Below, piece after piece: positions 55,111 to 63,263 of a stretch of 64,000 nt of DNA; the stretch's first letter is position 1; every line of letters begins with the position of its first letter. The notes below the pieces were generated by a model. The model was not told the DNA's origin, did no database searches, and saw nothing but the letters and a program-made list of their open reading frames with translations. This DNA comes from Pseudacidovorax sp. NFM-22 (GTDB taxonomy: Bacteria > Pseudomonadota > Gammaproteobacteria > Burkholderiales > Burkholderiaceae_C), in the NCBI RefSeq assembly GCF_021401245.1, contig NZ_JACBFY010000003.1:372001-436000 (forward strand). Direction: 5' to 3'. Made by a program: the position numbers and the translations under genes.

Positions 55111-56034
55111 ATGAGCGACTTCATCAACAACTTCTGGTCGAACTACGTCATCGCCGCCACGGTGCTGAGCATCCTGGGCTGCGCCATCCTGCTGTGGATG
55201 ACGGCGCGCAAGCGCGTCGTCGGCGACAAGGACAACACCACGGGCCACGTCTGGGACGAGGACCTGCGCGAGGCCAACAACCCGCTGCCGCTGTGGTGGG
55301 TGGGCCTGTTCATCATCACCATCGTGTTCGCGGTGGGCTACCTGGCCTTCTTCCCGGGCCTGGGCAGCGTGCAGGGCAAGCTGGGCTGGAGCTCGGCCGG
55401 TGAGTACAAGGCCGAGGTCGAGAAGGCCAATGCCGAGCTGGCCCCGGTCTATGCGCGCTTTGCCAGCGCACCGGTGGAGCAGGTGGCGGCCGACCCGGCT
55501 GCGCACGCCATCGGCGAGCGGCTCTTCATGAACAACTGCGCCCAGTGCCACGGCTCCGACGCGCGCGGCAGCAAGGGCTTTCCCAACCTCACGGACAACG
55601 ACTGGCTGCATGGCGGCACGCCCGAGAAGATCATCGAGACCATCACCGGTGGGCGGGTCGGCGTGATGCCGCCCATGGCCGCGGCCGTGGGCAGCGCGGA
55701 CGACGTGAAGAACGTGGCCAACTACGTGCTCAGCCTGTCGGGCAGCCCGCACGACTCGGTGCGCGCCGGCCTGGGCAAGGCCAAGTTCGCGGTCTGTGCC
55801 GCCTGCCACGGTGCAGACGGTGGTGGCAACCAGGCGTTGGGTGCGCCGCGGCTCAACGACAACATCTGGCTGCACGGCTACGGCGAGGCCGCCATCATCG
55901 CCATGGTCAACAACGGCAAGCAGAACGTGATGCCGGCGCAGAACGAGCGGCTGACCGAGGCGCAGATCCGCGTGCTCGCGAGCTACGTCTGGGGCCTGTC
56001 CCACAACGCCACCACCGCGTCGGCCAAGCCTTGA
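55111..56034 (+). CDS. ccoP: cbb3-type cytochrome c oxidase subunit III (di-haem)
   Basis: 307 residues from the ATG at 55111. Two membrane helices (AATVLSILGCAILLWM and LWWVGLFIITIVFAVGYLAF) are followed by two cytochrome c domains with CAQCH (143-147) and CAACH (229-233). Distal Met residues are in VMPPMAA and NVMPAQNE. NPLPLWWVGLF is a CcoP family hallmark. It accepts electrons from soluble cytochrome c, possibly that of 31019-31345. Confidence 0.96.
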   Translation: MSDFINNFWSNYVIAATVLSILGCAILLWMTARKRVVGDKDNTTGHVWDEDLREANNPLPLWWVGLFIITIVFAVGYLAFFPGLGSVQGKLGWSSAGEYKAEVEKANAELAPVYARFASAPVEQVAADPAAHAIGERLFMNNCAQCHGSDARGSKGFPNLTDNDWLHGGTPEKIIETITGGRVGVMPPMAAAVGSADDVKNVANYVLSLSGSPHDSVRAGLGKAKFAVCAACHGADGGGNQALGAPRLNDNIWLHGYGEAAIIAMVNNGKQNVMPAQNERLTEAQIRVLASYVWGLSHNATTASAKP

Positions 56035-56098
56035 GTGGCTTCATGACCCTCCGAGCCTGATCCCCACGAACGAAGGCGCCCGCGGGCGCCCCAACGCC

Positions 56099-57547
56099 AT
56101 GTCCGCATCCTCCAACGCGCCCACGCCCAACCCTCGGCGCGTCATCCCCATCGCCGCGGAGCCGCCGGCCGAAGAGCCCGTGTCGCTGTATGCCGCCAGC
56201 AAGAAGATCTACCCGCGTGCGGTGCAGGGCATGTTCGCGCGCTGGCGCTGGGCCATGGTGTTCGCCACGCAGCTCGTGTTCTACGGCCTGCCGTGGCTCA
56301 GCTGGGGCGAGCGGCAGGCGGTGCTCTTCGACCTGGCATCGCGGCGCTTCTACCTGTTCGGGCTGGTGCTCTATCCGCAGGACCTGATCTACCTGTCGGG
56401 GCTGCTGGTCATCTCGGCGCTGTCGCTTTTCCTCTTCACCGCAGTGGCGGGGCGGCTGTGGTGCGGCTATGCCTGCCCGCAGACGGTGTACTCCGAGATC
56501 TTCATGTGGGTGGAGCAGAAGATCGAAGGCAGCCGAACGGCGCGCATGCGGCTGGACGGCGAGTCGCTCTCGATGGAGAAGCTGGTCAAGAAGGCCTACA
56601 AGCACATCGTGTGGATCGCCATCGCCATGTGGACCGGCTTCACCTTCGTGGGCTACTTCACGCCGGTGCGCGAGCTGGGGCTGGCCTTCCTGCAGACGCA
56701 GATGGGCTCGTGGGAAGTGTTCTGGGTCTTCTTCTATGCCTTCGCCACCTATGGCAACGCGGGATTCATGCGCGAGCAGGTGTGCAAGTACATGTGCCCC
56801 TATGCGCGCTTCCAGAGCGCCATGTTCGACCGCGACACCCTGATCGTCACCTATGACCCGGGCCGAGGCGAGCCGCGCGCGCCGCGGGGCCGCAGCGTGG
56901 ACTACAAGGCCCGCGGCCTGGGCGAGTGCATCGACTGCGACCTGTGCGTGCAGGTCTGCCCCACGGGCATCGACATCCGCAAGGGGCTGCAGTACGAATG
57001 CATCGGCTGCGGTCAGTGCGTGGATGCCTGCAACACCGTGATGGAGAAGATGAACTACCCGAAGGGTCTCATCCGCTACGACACGGTCAACGGCATGGCC
57101 GGCCACTGGAGCCGCGCGCAGCTGTGGCGCCGGGTGCTGCGGCCGCGTGTGCTCATCTACGCCTCGGTGCTCATGCTGCTGGTGGTGGGCATGCTGGTGA
57201 GCCTGGTGGCCCGCACACCCCTGAAGGTGGACGTGGTGCGCGACCGCGCCTCGCTGGCCCGCATCGCCGAAGGTGGCCGGCTGGAGAACGTCTACCGCCT
57301 GCAGATCATGAACGCCACCGAGCGGCCGCAGAAGTACCGCCTGGCCGCGCAGGGGCTGGAGGGCATCGCCGTCTCGCCCGACACGCCGGTGGAAGTCGGT
57401 CCGGCCGAGGCCCGCTGGGTGGCCGTGCGGCTGAGCATTCCCTATGGCAGTGCCGCCCCCGGTTCGCACAGCGTGCGCATTGAGGTGGGCGAGGAGGGCG
57501 GCGGCGCCCATGTGGCCGAGAAGGCCGCGTTCCTGGTACCACGCTGA
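56099..57547 (+). CDS. ccoG: Cytochrome oxidase accessory protein CcoG (RdxA/FixG)
   Basis: 482 residues. A membrane-bound ferredoxin-like protein that is believed to help copper reduction for cbb3 assembly. Five or so helices in the first half (VFATQLVFYGLPWLSWGERQ, the family stretch CGYACPQTVYSEIFMWVEQ) and a further CKYMCPYARFQ. Two [4Fe-4S] sites: CIDCDLCVQVCPTG and CIGCGQCVDACNT. The C-terminal IG-like domain (LVSLVARTPLKVDVVRDR onward) is periplasmic. It follows ccoP by 64 bases. Confidence 0.95.
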   Translation: MSASSNAPTPNPRRVIPIAAEPPAEEPVSLYAASKKIYPRAVQGMFARWRWAMVFATQLVFYGLPWLSWGERQAVLFDLASRRFYLFGLVLYPQDLIYLSGLLVISALSLFLFTAVAGRLWCGYACPQTVYSEIFMWVEQKIEGSRTARMRLDGESLSMEKLVKKAYKHIVWIAIAMWTGFTFVGYFTPVRELGLAFLQTQMGSWEVFWVFFYAFATYGNAGFMREQVCKYMCPYARFQSAMFDRDTLIVTYDPGRGEPRAPRGRSVDYKARGLGECIDCDLCVQVCPTGIDIRKGLQYECIGCGQCVDACNTVMEKMNYPKGLIRYDTVNGMAGHWSRAQLWRRVLRPRVLIYASVLMLLVVGMLVSLVARTPLKVDVVRDRASLARIAEGGRLENVYRLQIMNATERPQKYRLAAQGLEGIAVSPDTPVEVGPAEARWVAVRLSIPYGSAAPGSHSVRIEVGEEGGGAHVAEKAAFLVPR

Positions 57548-57590
57548 TGGCCCGGCCCATCGACTTCGCATCCATCACGACGAGGACCCC

Positions 57591-57887
57591 ATGACGAACC
57601 CGACGACGCTTGCTTCCGCCCCCCTGGTCGAGCCCTCCAGCGGTCCCTGGTGGCGCCATCCGCTGATGTGGATGGTGGTGGGCGGTCCCGCGGTGGTGGT
57701 GGTGGCCGGTTTTGCCACGCTGTGGCTGGCGGTGAACCGCCCCGATCCGGTGATCGAGGCCGACTACTACCGCCGCGGCATCGAGATCAACCGCACGCTG
57801 GAGGCCCAGCGCGCGCTGACGCCGGCGCAGCAGGCCCGCAACCACGTCACCACGCCCACCCGGAACCTGCCTCCCGCGCAGCCTTGA
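57591..57887 (+). CDS. ccoH: FixH/CcoH-family cbb3 oxidase assembly protein
   Basis: 98 residues from the ATG at 57591, preceded by GACGAGGACC. A single membrane helix (MVVGGPAVVVVAGFATLWLA) is followed by VNRPDPVIEADYYRRGIEIN, the FixH/CcoH signature (DPVV-DYYKKG-like). The long periplasmic beta domain of full-length FixH is missing, leaving a short CcoH as in many betaproteobacteria. Part of the ccoNOQPGH unit; needed for stable subunit assembly. Confidence 0.9.
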   Translation: MTNPTTLASAPLVEPSSGPWWRHPLMWMVVGGPAVVVVAGFATLWLAVNRPDPVIEADYYRRGIEINRTLEAQRALTPAQQARNHVTTPTRNLPPAQP

Positions 57888-57987
57888 CATGGCGCGTCGC
57901 TCACCGGCACGGCCTTCCGCGGCCAAACATGCCCCGCTGCGGCGGGGTCGTCGGCGCCCCGCAAACCAGAAGACGGAGACCTCCCGC

Positions 57988-58254
57988 ATGCTGCGCCAGC
58001 CTCACTGCCTGATGGCCATCGCCTGGCCGGCCTTTCTGGCGGCCTGCCTGATGGAGTTCCTGGTCTTCGGCTTCGTCGATCCGGCGGAACTGCGCTGGTT
58101 CGGCCATGTACTGGAGATGCCGCGGCAGGCCATCTATGCGCTGGGCTTCTTCGGCTTCTGGGTCGTGACCATGGTGTGCAGCGCGACGACGGCGCTGCTG
58201 ATGCGCACGCCGGCCCAGGTCAATGCGCAGCCGGGGCCAGGCGGCCCGGCCTGA
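57988..58254 (+). CDS. Small membrane protein of the cbb3 oxidase cluster
   Basis: 88 residues from the ATG at 57988 (MLRQPHCLMAIAWPAF), with GGAG about ten bases before it. Two membrane segments: MAIAWPAFLAACLMEFLVFGFV and AIYALGFFGFWVVTMVCSAT, joined by DPAELRWFGHVLEMPRQ, with a Pro/Gly tail. I do not recognise a named family. Its place, directly after ccoH and ending 16 bases before a terminator, suggests it is the last gene of the cco operon and an accessory of the oxidase. Confidence 0.75.
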   Translation: MLRQPHCLMAIAWPAFLAACLMEFLVFGFVDPAELRWFGHVLEMPRQAIYALGFFGFWVVTMVCSATTALLMRTPAQVNAQPGPGGPA

Positions 58255-58270
58255 ATACCTCGACAACGAA

Positions 58271-58295
58271 AAAAGGGACGCGGCAAGCGTCCCTT
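58271..58295 (-). terminator. Rho-independent terminator of fnr, between convergent operons
   Basis: AAGGGACGC (58273-58281), loop GGCAA, GCGTCCCTT (58287-58295). On the minus strand the stem runs into TTTTTT, so it ends fnr; it may also slow transcription from the cco side. Confidence 0.88.
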
Positions 58296-58346
58296 CGGTC
58301 TGTCGATGCTGCGGCCGGCTCGAGCGAGCCGGCCACCGTCCGCGCC

Positions 58347-59066
58347 TCAGGCGCAGACCGTCGGATTCACCATTCGCCGCAGCGCCTCCGCATCGAGGAT
58401 GCGCACATGCCGCTGGTTCACCTCCACGATGCCGTCGTCGACGAACTTGGAGAGGGTGCGGCTCACCGTTTCGAGCTTGAGGCCGAGGTAGCTGCCGATC
58501 TCCTCGCGGGTCATGCGCAGCACCAGCTCGGAGGCCGAGAAGCCGCGCGCATGCAGGCGCTGCACCAGGTTCAGCAGGAAGGCGGCCAGGCGCTCCTCGG
58601 CGCGCATGCTGCCCAGCAGCAGCATCACGCCGTGCTCGCGCACGATCTCGCGGCTCATGATCTGGTGCACATGGCGCTGCAGCGCCGACACCTCGCGCGA
58701 GAGCTCCTCGATGCGGTCGAAGGGCATCACGCAGACCTCGGAATCCTCCAGCGCCACGGCGTCGCAGGTATGGCGGTCGTTGACGATGCCGTCCAGGCCG
58801 ATGATCTCGCCGGCCATCTGGAAGCCGGTGACCTGGTCGCGGCCGTCCTCGGAGGTGATGCGGGTCTTGAACACGCCGGTGCGGATGGCGTAGAGCGAGA
58901 CGAACTGCTCGCCGTTGTGGAACAGCAATTCCTTGCGGCGGACCTTGCGGCGCGTGGCCACGAGCGAATCCAGGCGCTGCAGTTCCTCCGGCGAGAGGCC
59001 TACGGGCATGCACAGCTCGCGCAGGTTGCAGTTGGAGCAGGCGACTTTGATGGATTCTGGGGTCAT
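58347..59066 (-). CDS. fnr: FNR-type oxygen-sensing transcriptional regulator
   Basis: 239 residues from the ATG at 59064-59066 (MTPESIKVACSNCNLRELC). [4Fe-4S] ligands Cys10, Cys13, Cys19 and Cys112 (SEVCVMPF) match FNR's four cysteines. The beta-roll has SLYAIRTGVFKTRITSEDG and GFQMAGEIIGLDGI; the HTH has MTREEIGSYLGLKLETVSRTL, in which the recognition residues E-SR are the FNR type reading TTGAT. It should activate ccoNOQP, hemN and usp under low oxygen. A box at 59178-59191 with a GAGAAT -10 in class II spacing suggests autoregulation. Confidence 0.95.
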   Translation of the reverse strand: MTPESIKVACSNCNLRELCMPVGLSPEELQRLDSLVATRRKVRRKELLFHNGEQFVSLYAIRTGVFKTRITSEDGRDQVTGFQMAGEIIGLDGIVNDRHTCDAVALEDSEVCVMPFDRIEELSREVSALQRHVHQIMSREIVREHGVMLLLGSMRAEERLAAFLLNLVQRLHARGFSASELVLRMTREEIGSYLGLKLETVSRTLSKFVDDGIVEVNQRHVRILDAEALRRMVNPTVCA

Positions 59067-59177
59067 GATGTGTCCGACTCTGTAGGCTGGGAGGACGGCC
59101 CGACGCTTCACTCGCGGGGTCTGTGGCGTCCTAGGGCTCCCTTGTCGGTCATTCTCCGACAGCGATCAACTTTCTGT

Positions 59178-59191
59178 TTGACGTGGATCAA
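59178..59191. promoter_or_regulatory. FNR/Anr box shared by fnr and hemN
   Basis: TTGAC-GTGG-ATCAA, 9 of 10 matches to the consensus, in the 193-base gap between divergent fnr and hemN. For fnr, GAGAAT at 59151-59156 (minus strand) stands where a -10 should be with the box at -41.5. For hemN, a start near 59226 would leave a 34-base leader. Confidence 0.85.
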
Positions 59192-59259
59192 GCGCCGATC
59201 ATGACTTCGAACGCACATTAGAGGCAACAACCCTGGCGCTGCTGTGCCCTCTTGCTGCG

Positions 59260-60681
59260 ATGAGTTCCCTGCCCATCCCGTCCTCCTGCGCGGCCGAGCC
59301 CGCGGTGCTGTCGACGTCGCTGCTGCGGCGTTTCGACGTGCCGGGCCCGCGCTACACCTCCTATCCCACCGCCGACCGCTTCGTGGAGGCCTTCGGCCCT
59401 GCGGAGTATGCGCAGGCCCTGATCCAGCGCCGCGAGGCGGCGGGCGCGCGGGCACTGCCGCTGTCGCTGTACGTGCACATCCCGTTCTGCGAGTCGCTGT
59501 GCTACTACTGCGCCTGCAACAAGATCATCACGCGTCATCACGAGCGCGCGGCGGAATACCTGCAGGACCTGCTCGGCGAGCTGCGGTTGCAGGTGGCCGA
59601 ACTGGGCCGGGGTGAGCCGGTGAGCCAGTTGCACCTGGGGGGCGGCACGCCCACCTTCTTCAGCGACGAGGAGCTCTCGACCCTGATGACGGCGCTGCGC
59701 GAGTCCTTCGACTTCCTGCCCGGCGCCGAATGCTCCATCGAGGTCGACCCGCGCACGGTCGATGAGGCCCGCCTCGCGCACCTGGCGGCGCTGGGCTTCA
59801 ACCGCCTCAGCTTCGGCATCCAGGACTTCGATGCGCAGGTGCAGAAGGCGGTGCACCGCATCCAGCCCGCGGCCGAGGTCTTCGCGCTGATGGCGGCGGC
59901 ACGGCGGCTGGGATTCGCCTCGATCAATGCCGACCTGATCTACGGTCTGCCGCGGCAGAACAGCACGTCCTTCGAGCGCACGCTGGCGCAGGTGGTGGAG
60001 CTGCGGCCCGACCGCATCGCCCTGTACGCCTACGCCCATCTGCCCGAGCGCTTCAAGCCGCAGCGTCGCATCCTGTCGCAGGAGTTGCCCGACGGCCCCA
60101 CCAAGATCGACATGCTCTCGCGCGCCATCGGCGTGTTTGGCGAGGCGGGCTACGTCTACATCGGCATGGACCATTTCGCGGTGCCGGAGGACGCCCTGGC
60201 CGTGGCCAAGCGCCAGGGCCGGCTGCACCGCAACTTCCAGGGCTACAGCACCCAGCCCGACTGCGACATCATCGGCCTGGGCGTCTCGGCCATCGGCCGC
60301 GTCGGCGCCAGCTACAGCCAGAACGCCAAGACGCTGGAGGACTACCGCGACCGGCTGCAGCAGGGCCAACTGCCCGTGGTGCGCGGCCTGGCCCTGGGCC
60401 GCGACGACGTGGTGCGCCGCGCGGTCATCATGGCCATCATGTGCCAGGGCCGCATCGACTTCGAGGCCATGGGCGCCGCCAATCTGGTGGACTTCCGCCA
60501 GTACTTCGCGGCCGAGCTGCAGGCGTTGCAGCCCCTGGCGGAGCAGGGGCTCGTGCGCCTGGATGCGCGCGAACTCGAGGTCACGCCGGCCGGCTGGTAC
60601 GTGGTGCGCGCCATCGCCATGGTGTTCGACCGCTACCTGCAGGCCGACCGGGCGCGCACGCGCTTCTCGCGCATCATCTGA
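59260..60681 (+). CDS. hemN: Oxygen-independent coproporphyrinogen III oxidase
   Basis: 473 residues. A radical-SAM enzyme for haem synthesis without oxygen. Cys77, Cys81, Cys84 and Cys86 (HIPFCESLCYYCACNKI) fit HemN's C-x3-C-x2-C-x-C. Family stretches: VPGPRYTSYPTADRF, QLHLGGGTPTFF, LSFGIQDFDAQVQKAVHRIQ, NADLIYGLPRQ and YIGMDHFAVPEDALA. Start at 59260 (MSSLPIPSS) is downstream of the FNR box, so haem supply increases with cbb3 oxidase at low oxygen. Confidence 0.96.
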   Translation: MSSLPIPSSCAAEPAVLSTSLLRRFDVPGPRYTSYPTADRFVEAFGPAEYAQALIQRREAAGARALPLSLYVHIPFCESLCYYCACNKIITRHHERAAEYLQDLLGELRLQVAELGRGEPVSQLHLGGGTPTFFSDEELSTLMTALRESFDFLPGAECSIEVDPRTVDEARLAHLAALGFNRLSFGIQDFDAQVQKAVHRIQPAAEVFALMAAARRLGFASINADLIYGLPRQNSTSFERTLAQVVELRPDRIALYAYAHLPERFKPQRRILSQELPDGPTKIDMLSRAIGVFGEAGYVYIGMDHFAVPEDALAVAKRQGRLHRNFQGYSTQPDCDIIGLGVSAIGRVGASYSQNAKTLEDYRDRLQQGQLPVVRGLALGRDDVVRRAVIMAIMCQGRIDFEAMGAANLVDFRQYFAAELQALQPLAEQGLVRLDARELEVTPAGWYVVRAIAMVFDRYLQADRARTRFSRII

Positions 60682-60691
60682 AGGAACCGGC

Positions 60692-61432
60692 ATGACCGGC
60701 GGCCTGGCGCTCTCTGCCCTGCTGATGGGACTGGCCGGTGCGCCGCACTGCGTGGCGATGTGCGGCGCAGCCTGCGGCGGGCTGCTGCAGCAGTCCTCGT
60801 CCGCGCCGCCGGAGGGTGGCGCGATGGCCCTCACCCGGCCGGTGCGGCTGGTGCGGGCCGGCGCGGTCACGGCCTGGGCGGGCCCGGCGGCTTTCCACCT
60901 GGGCCGCATCGGTGGCTATTCCACGGCCGGCGCCGTGGTGGCGACGGCCTTTGGCGCTCTTGTTTCGCTCGGAAGCCATGCCGAGGCGCTGCGGCCCCTG
61001 TGGGGGCTGATGCATGGCTTCATCCTGGCCTGGGGGCTGATGCTGGCGGTGGCGGGCCGGCAGCCTTTGTGGGCAGCGCGGCTGGGCCACACCGCCGCGC
61101 GGCGGCTGCGGCCGTGGTCAGCCACGGCCCCCCGGCTGCTGGTGCTGGGAGCGGCCTGGGCGCTGATGCCCTGCGGCTTGCTCTATTCGGCGCTCATGCT
61201 GGCTGCGCTGGCGGCGGGGCCGGTCGAGGGCGCGGGGGTGATGGCGCTGTTTGCCGCAGCCTCGGCGCCAGCACTGTGGGTCGCGCCCTGGCTGTGGTCG
61301 CAGATGCGTGGGCGACTCGACGGCCTGCGACGCGAGCTGGGCACCCGGATCGCCGGCGTGCTGCTCGCCGCCGTCGCAGGCCAGGCCTTGTGGATGGACA
61401 TGCAGGCGCAGATCGCCCGCTGGTGCGCGTGA
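60692..61432 (+). CDS. TauE/SafE-type (UreH-like) membrane protein of the cco cluster
   Basis: 246 residues from the ATG at 60692, with GAAGGA before it. Six hydrophobic segments. The N-terminal motif GLAGAPHCVAMCGAACGG with two to three cysteines and a His in the first helix pair, and MPCGLLYSALMLAAL in the second half, are the pattern of the 'sulfite exporter TauE/SafE/UreH-like' proteins often found next to cco genes and thought to handle copper or thiols. Ten-base gap after hemN, same transcript. Confidence 0.85.
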   Translation: MTGGLALSALLMGLAGAPHCVAMCGAACGGLLQQSSSAPPEGGAMALTRPVRLVRAGAVTAWAGPAAFHLGRIGGYSTAGAVVATAFGALVSLGSHAEALRPLWGLMHGFILAWGLMLAVAGRQPLWAARLGHTAARRLRPWSATAPRLLVLGAAWALMPCGLLYSALMLAALAAGPVEGAGVMALFAAASAPALWVAPWLWSQMRGRLDGLRRELGTRIAGVLLAAVAGQALWMDMQAQIARWCA

Positions 61433-61450
61433 GCGGCGGGCGCCTGCCGG

Positions 61451-62266
61451 TCAGGCGCTCAGCCCCTTCCACAGCATGTAGGCCGCCAGCACATAAAGCA
61501 CGCTGGCGAAGACGCGCTTGAGCTTCTTCACGGGCAGCGCATGGGCGGCGCGCGCGCCCAGGGGGGCCATCAGCACGCTGCACACGGCAATGACCACCAG
61601 CGCCGGCAGCCAGATGTAGCCGAAGGCGCCCTGCGGCAGTCCCTGCACCGACCAGCCGCTGGCGATGTAGCCCACCACGTTGGCCACGGCAATGGGAAAG
61701 CCCAGCGCCGCGCTCGTCGCCACCGCCGCATGGATCGCCACGTTGCACCAGGTCATGAAAGGCACGCTGATGAAGCCGCCGCCCGCGCCCACCAGGCCCG
61801 AGATGAAGCCGATCAGCCCGCCCGCCGCCAGCTGGCCGCCCGTGCCGGGCATCTGCCGGCTGGGGGCCGGCTTCTTGTCCAGGAACATCTGCGTGGCCGA
61901 GAAGCCGACGAAGACCGCAAAGAAGATGGCCAGCACCGAGCCCTTGAGCAGCGCGAACACACCGAGGCTGCCCACCAGGCTGCCGATGACGATGCCGGGC
62001 GCCAGGTGCCGCACGATGTCCCATCGCACCGCACCGCGCTTGTGGTGCGCGCGCACGCTGCTGATGGAGGTGAACATGATGGTCGCCATCGAGGTGGCGA
62101 TGGCCATCTTGACCGCCAGGTCGGCCGAGGCGCCGCGCGTGCTCATGATGTAGGTGAGGAAGGGCACCATCAGCATGCCGCCGCCGATGCCCAGCAGGCC
62201 GGCCAGGAAGCCGGCGCCCAGCCCGAGCAGGCCGAGTTCGACGATCAGCAGGGGTTCGATGCTCAT
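61451..62266 (-). CDS. TSUP (TauE/SafE) family permease
   Basis: 271 residues from the ATG at 62264-62266 (MSIEPLLIVELGLLGLG). Eight hydrophobic segments with the family repeat: GFLAGLLGIGGGMLMVPFLT in the first half and GFISGLVGAGGGFISVPFMTW in the second. TSUP carriers move sulfite, sulfonates or other sulfur anions; no sulfur metabolism gene is adjacent. Convergent with the UreH-like gene, 18 bases apart, and downstream of 6S RNA and zapA on the same strand. Confidence 0.9.
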   Translation of the reverse strand: MSIEPLLIVELGLLGLGAGFLAGLLGIGGGMLMVPFLTYIMSTRGASADLAVKMAIATSMATIMFTSISSVRAHHKRGAVRWDIVRHLAPGIVIGSLVGSLGVFALLKGSVLAIFFAVFVGFSATQMFLDKKPAPSRQMPGTGGQLAAGGLIGFISGLVGAGGGFISVPFMTWCNVAIHAAVATSAALGFPIAVANVVGYIASGWSVQGLPQGAFGYIWLPALVVIAVCSVLMAPLGARAAHALPVKKLKRVFASVLYVLAAYMLWKGLSA

Positions 62267-62334
62267 GGAGTCTCCGGGTGTCGTGATGGGTGCGGTGCAG
62301 GGCCCGCGTGTGCGTCGGGGAAGGGCACACATGA

Positions 62335-62359
62335 CAACGGCCCCATGGAGGGGCCGTTG
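62335..62359 (-). terminator. Perfect hairpin after 6S RNA
   Basis: CAACGGCCCC (62335-62344), loop ATGGA, GGGGCCGTTG (62350-62359): a 10-base perfect stem directly after the 3' end of the 6S RNA. No T-run, so perhaps a processing or pause site. Confidence 0.65.
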
Positions 62360-62362
62360 AAG

Positions 62363-62543
62363 GAAGAGGTGTCTGCGAATGCGACCGGACCGTCATCCTG
62401 AACGCAGGGTTCAGGTGGGCGAGGGCAGCAAGGCATTGGGTTCATCTGACGCGAGATGATCACGCTTGCCAGGCGATGTACCAAGCCCGGGCTCCATAGA
62501 GCATTGGTTCAAGGAAATATAAAGCCCGGCGGCACCGCAGACG
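62363..62543 (-). ncRNA. ssrS: 6S RNA
   Basis: About 180 bases on the minus strand. A good -10 (TAGAAT, 62549-62554 on the minus strand) precedes a start near 62543. The 5' part CCTCGTCTGCGG pairs with the 3' part (CGCAGACACC), giving the closing stem; then GGGCTTTATATTTCCTTG and GGAGCCCGGGCTTGGTAC resemble the conserved 6S core (GAUAUUU...GCUCCGCGGUUGGU in E. coli). It is downstream of zapA on the same strand, the usual location. 6S RNA binds sigma-70 RNA polymerase in stationary phase. Exact ends are estimated. Confidence 0.8.
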
Positions 62544-62653
62544 AGGCCATTCTATGCGTCGGTTGCGACCGGTCTGCAGTGTCCCATGCGCCGTGTTGGC
62601 CTTGTTGTGCGGGGCTTGCAAGGCAGCCCGAGACGTGCGTAAACGCCGCCGCG

Positions 62654-62971
62654 CTACAGCAGCAATCCGTCGCCGGCCAGGGCCTGGTCGAGGCGGCGGA
62701 GGAGCTGGGCTGCGCGCTCGGGATCGCCTTCGTCCATCGCGGCCGGAGCGGGTGTAGGCGCAGGCGCCGATTCGTGCTGGATCAGGTCGTACGCCAGGTT
62801 GAGGGCGGCCAGCACCGCGATGCGTTCGCGCGCCTTCACCTTGCCCGCGTCGCGGATGCTGCACATGGCCGCGTCCACCCGCGCCACGGCTTCGCGCAGG
62901 GCGTGCTCGCCATCGTCGGGGCTGGCCAGCAGGTAGCTCTGGCCCATGATCCGGACTTCGATCTGATTCAT
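62654..62971 (-). CDS. zapA: Cell division protein ZapA
   Basis: 105 residues. The start MNQIEVRIMGQSYLLASPDD is the ZapA fold opening (strand, then MGQ/YLLA turn), followed by the helix LREAVARVDAAMCSIRDAGK and VKARERIAVLAALNLAYDLI. The C-terminal helix is after an Ala/Pro linker. ZapA bundles FtsZ at midcell. Overlaps the stop of the ZapB-like gene by four bases (ATGA at 62968-62971), and 6S RNA follows about 100 bases downstream. Confidence 0.93.
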   Translation of the reverse strand: MNQIEVRIMGQSYLLASPDDGEHALREAVARVDAAMCSIRDAGKVKARERIAVLAALNLAYDLIQHESAPAPTPAPAAMDEGDPERAAQLLRRLDQALAGDGLLL

Positions 62972-63213
62972 GGCGTGGCGGGCGTGGAAGTGGAGGCGTC
63001 GGCATCGGCGCCCGGCTCGGCGGGCAGCCGTTCCAGCATGGCGTCGATGCGGGTGCGGGCCGTCGTCAGCCTGGCCCGCAGCGCGTCGCGCTCGCGGGTG
63101 AGTGCATCGACCTGCTGCACAAGCAGCGCATTGGTGCGCCGCATTTCCTCGTGGCGGACGAGCAGCCGTTCCACGCGCTCGGCGATCTGATCGATGGGGC
63201 TCGGTGCAGACAT
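62968..63213 (-). CDS. ZapB-like/TIGR02449-like small coiled-coil protein
   Basis: 81 residues from the ATG at 63211-63213 (MSAPSPIDQIAERVERLL). It is one continuous coiled coil (LLVRHEEMRRTNALLVQQV, LTRERDALRARLTTARTRI) with a short acidic Ala/Thr tail. Such a gene commonly precedes zapA in beta- and gammaproteobacteria and is thought to be linked to the Z-ring layer. Four-base overlap with zapA shows coupling. The frame is open further upstream into the riboswitch region, but that is antisense noise. Confidence 0.8.
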   Translation of the reverse strand: MSAPSPIDQIAERVERLLVRHEEMRRTNALLVQQVDALTRERDALRARLTTARTRIDAMLERLPAEPGADADASTSTPATP

Positions 63214-63263
63214 GGGCGGCGATTGTAGGGGCCGGCCTGTCGGCGTCTGCCTACAATGCGCGC

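Noticed and set aside
62371-62550. 6S RNA on the plus strand
   Set aside because: The GGTTCAAGG-like stretch resembles E. coli 6S 3' end, but the promoter, closing stem order and zapA synteny all favour the minus strand.
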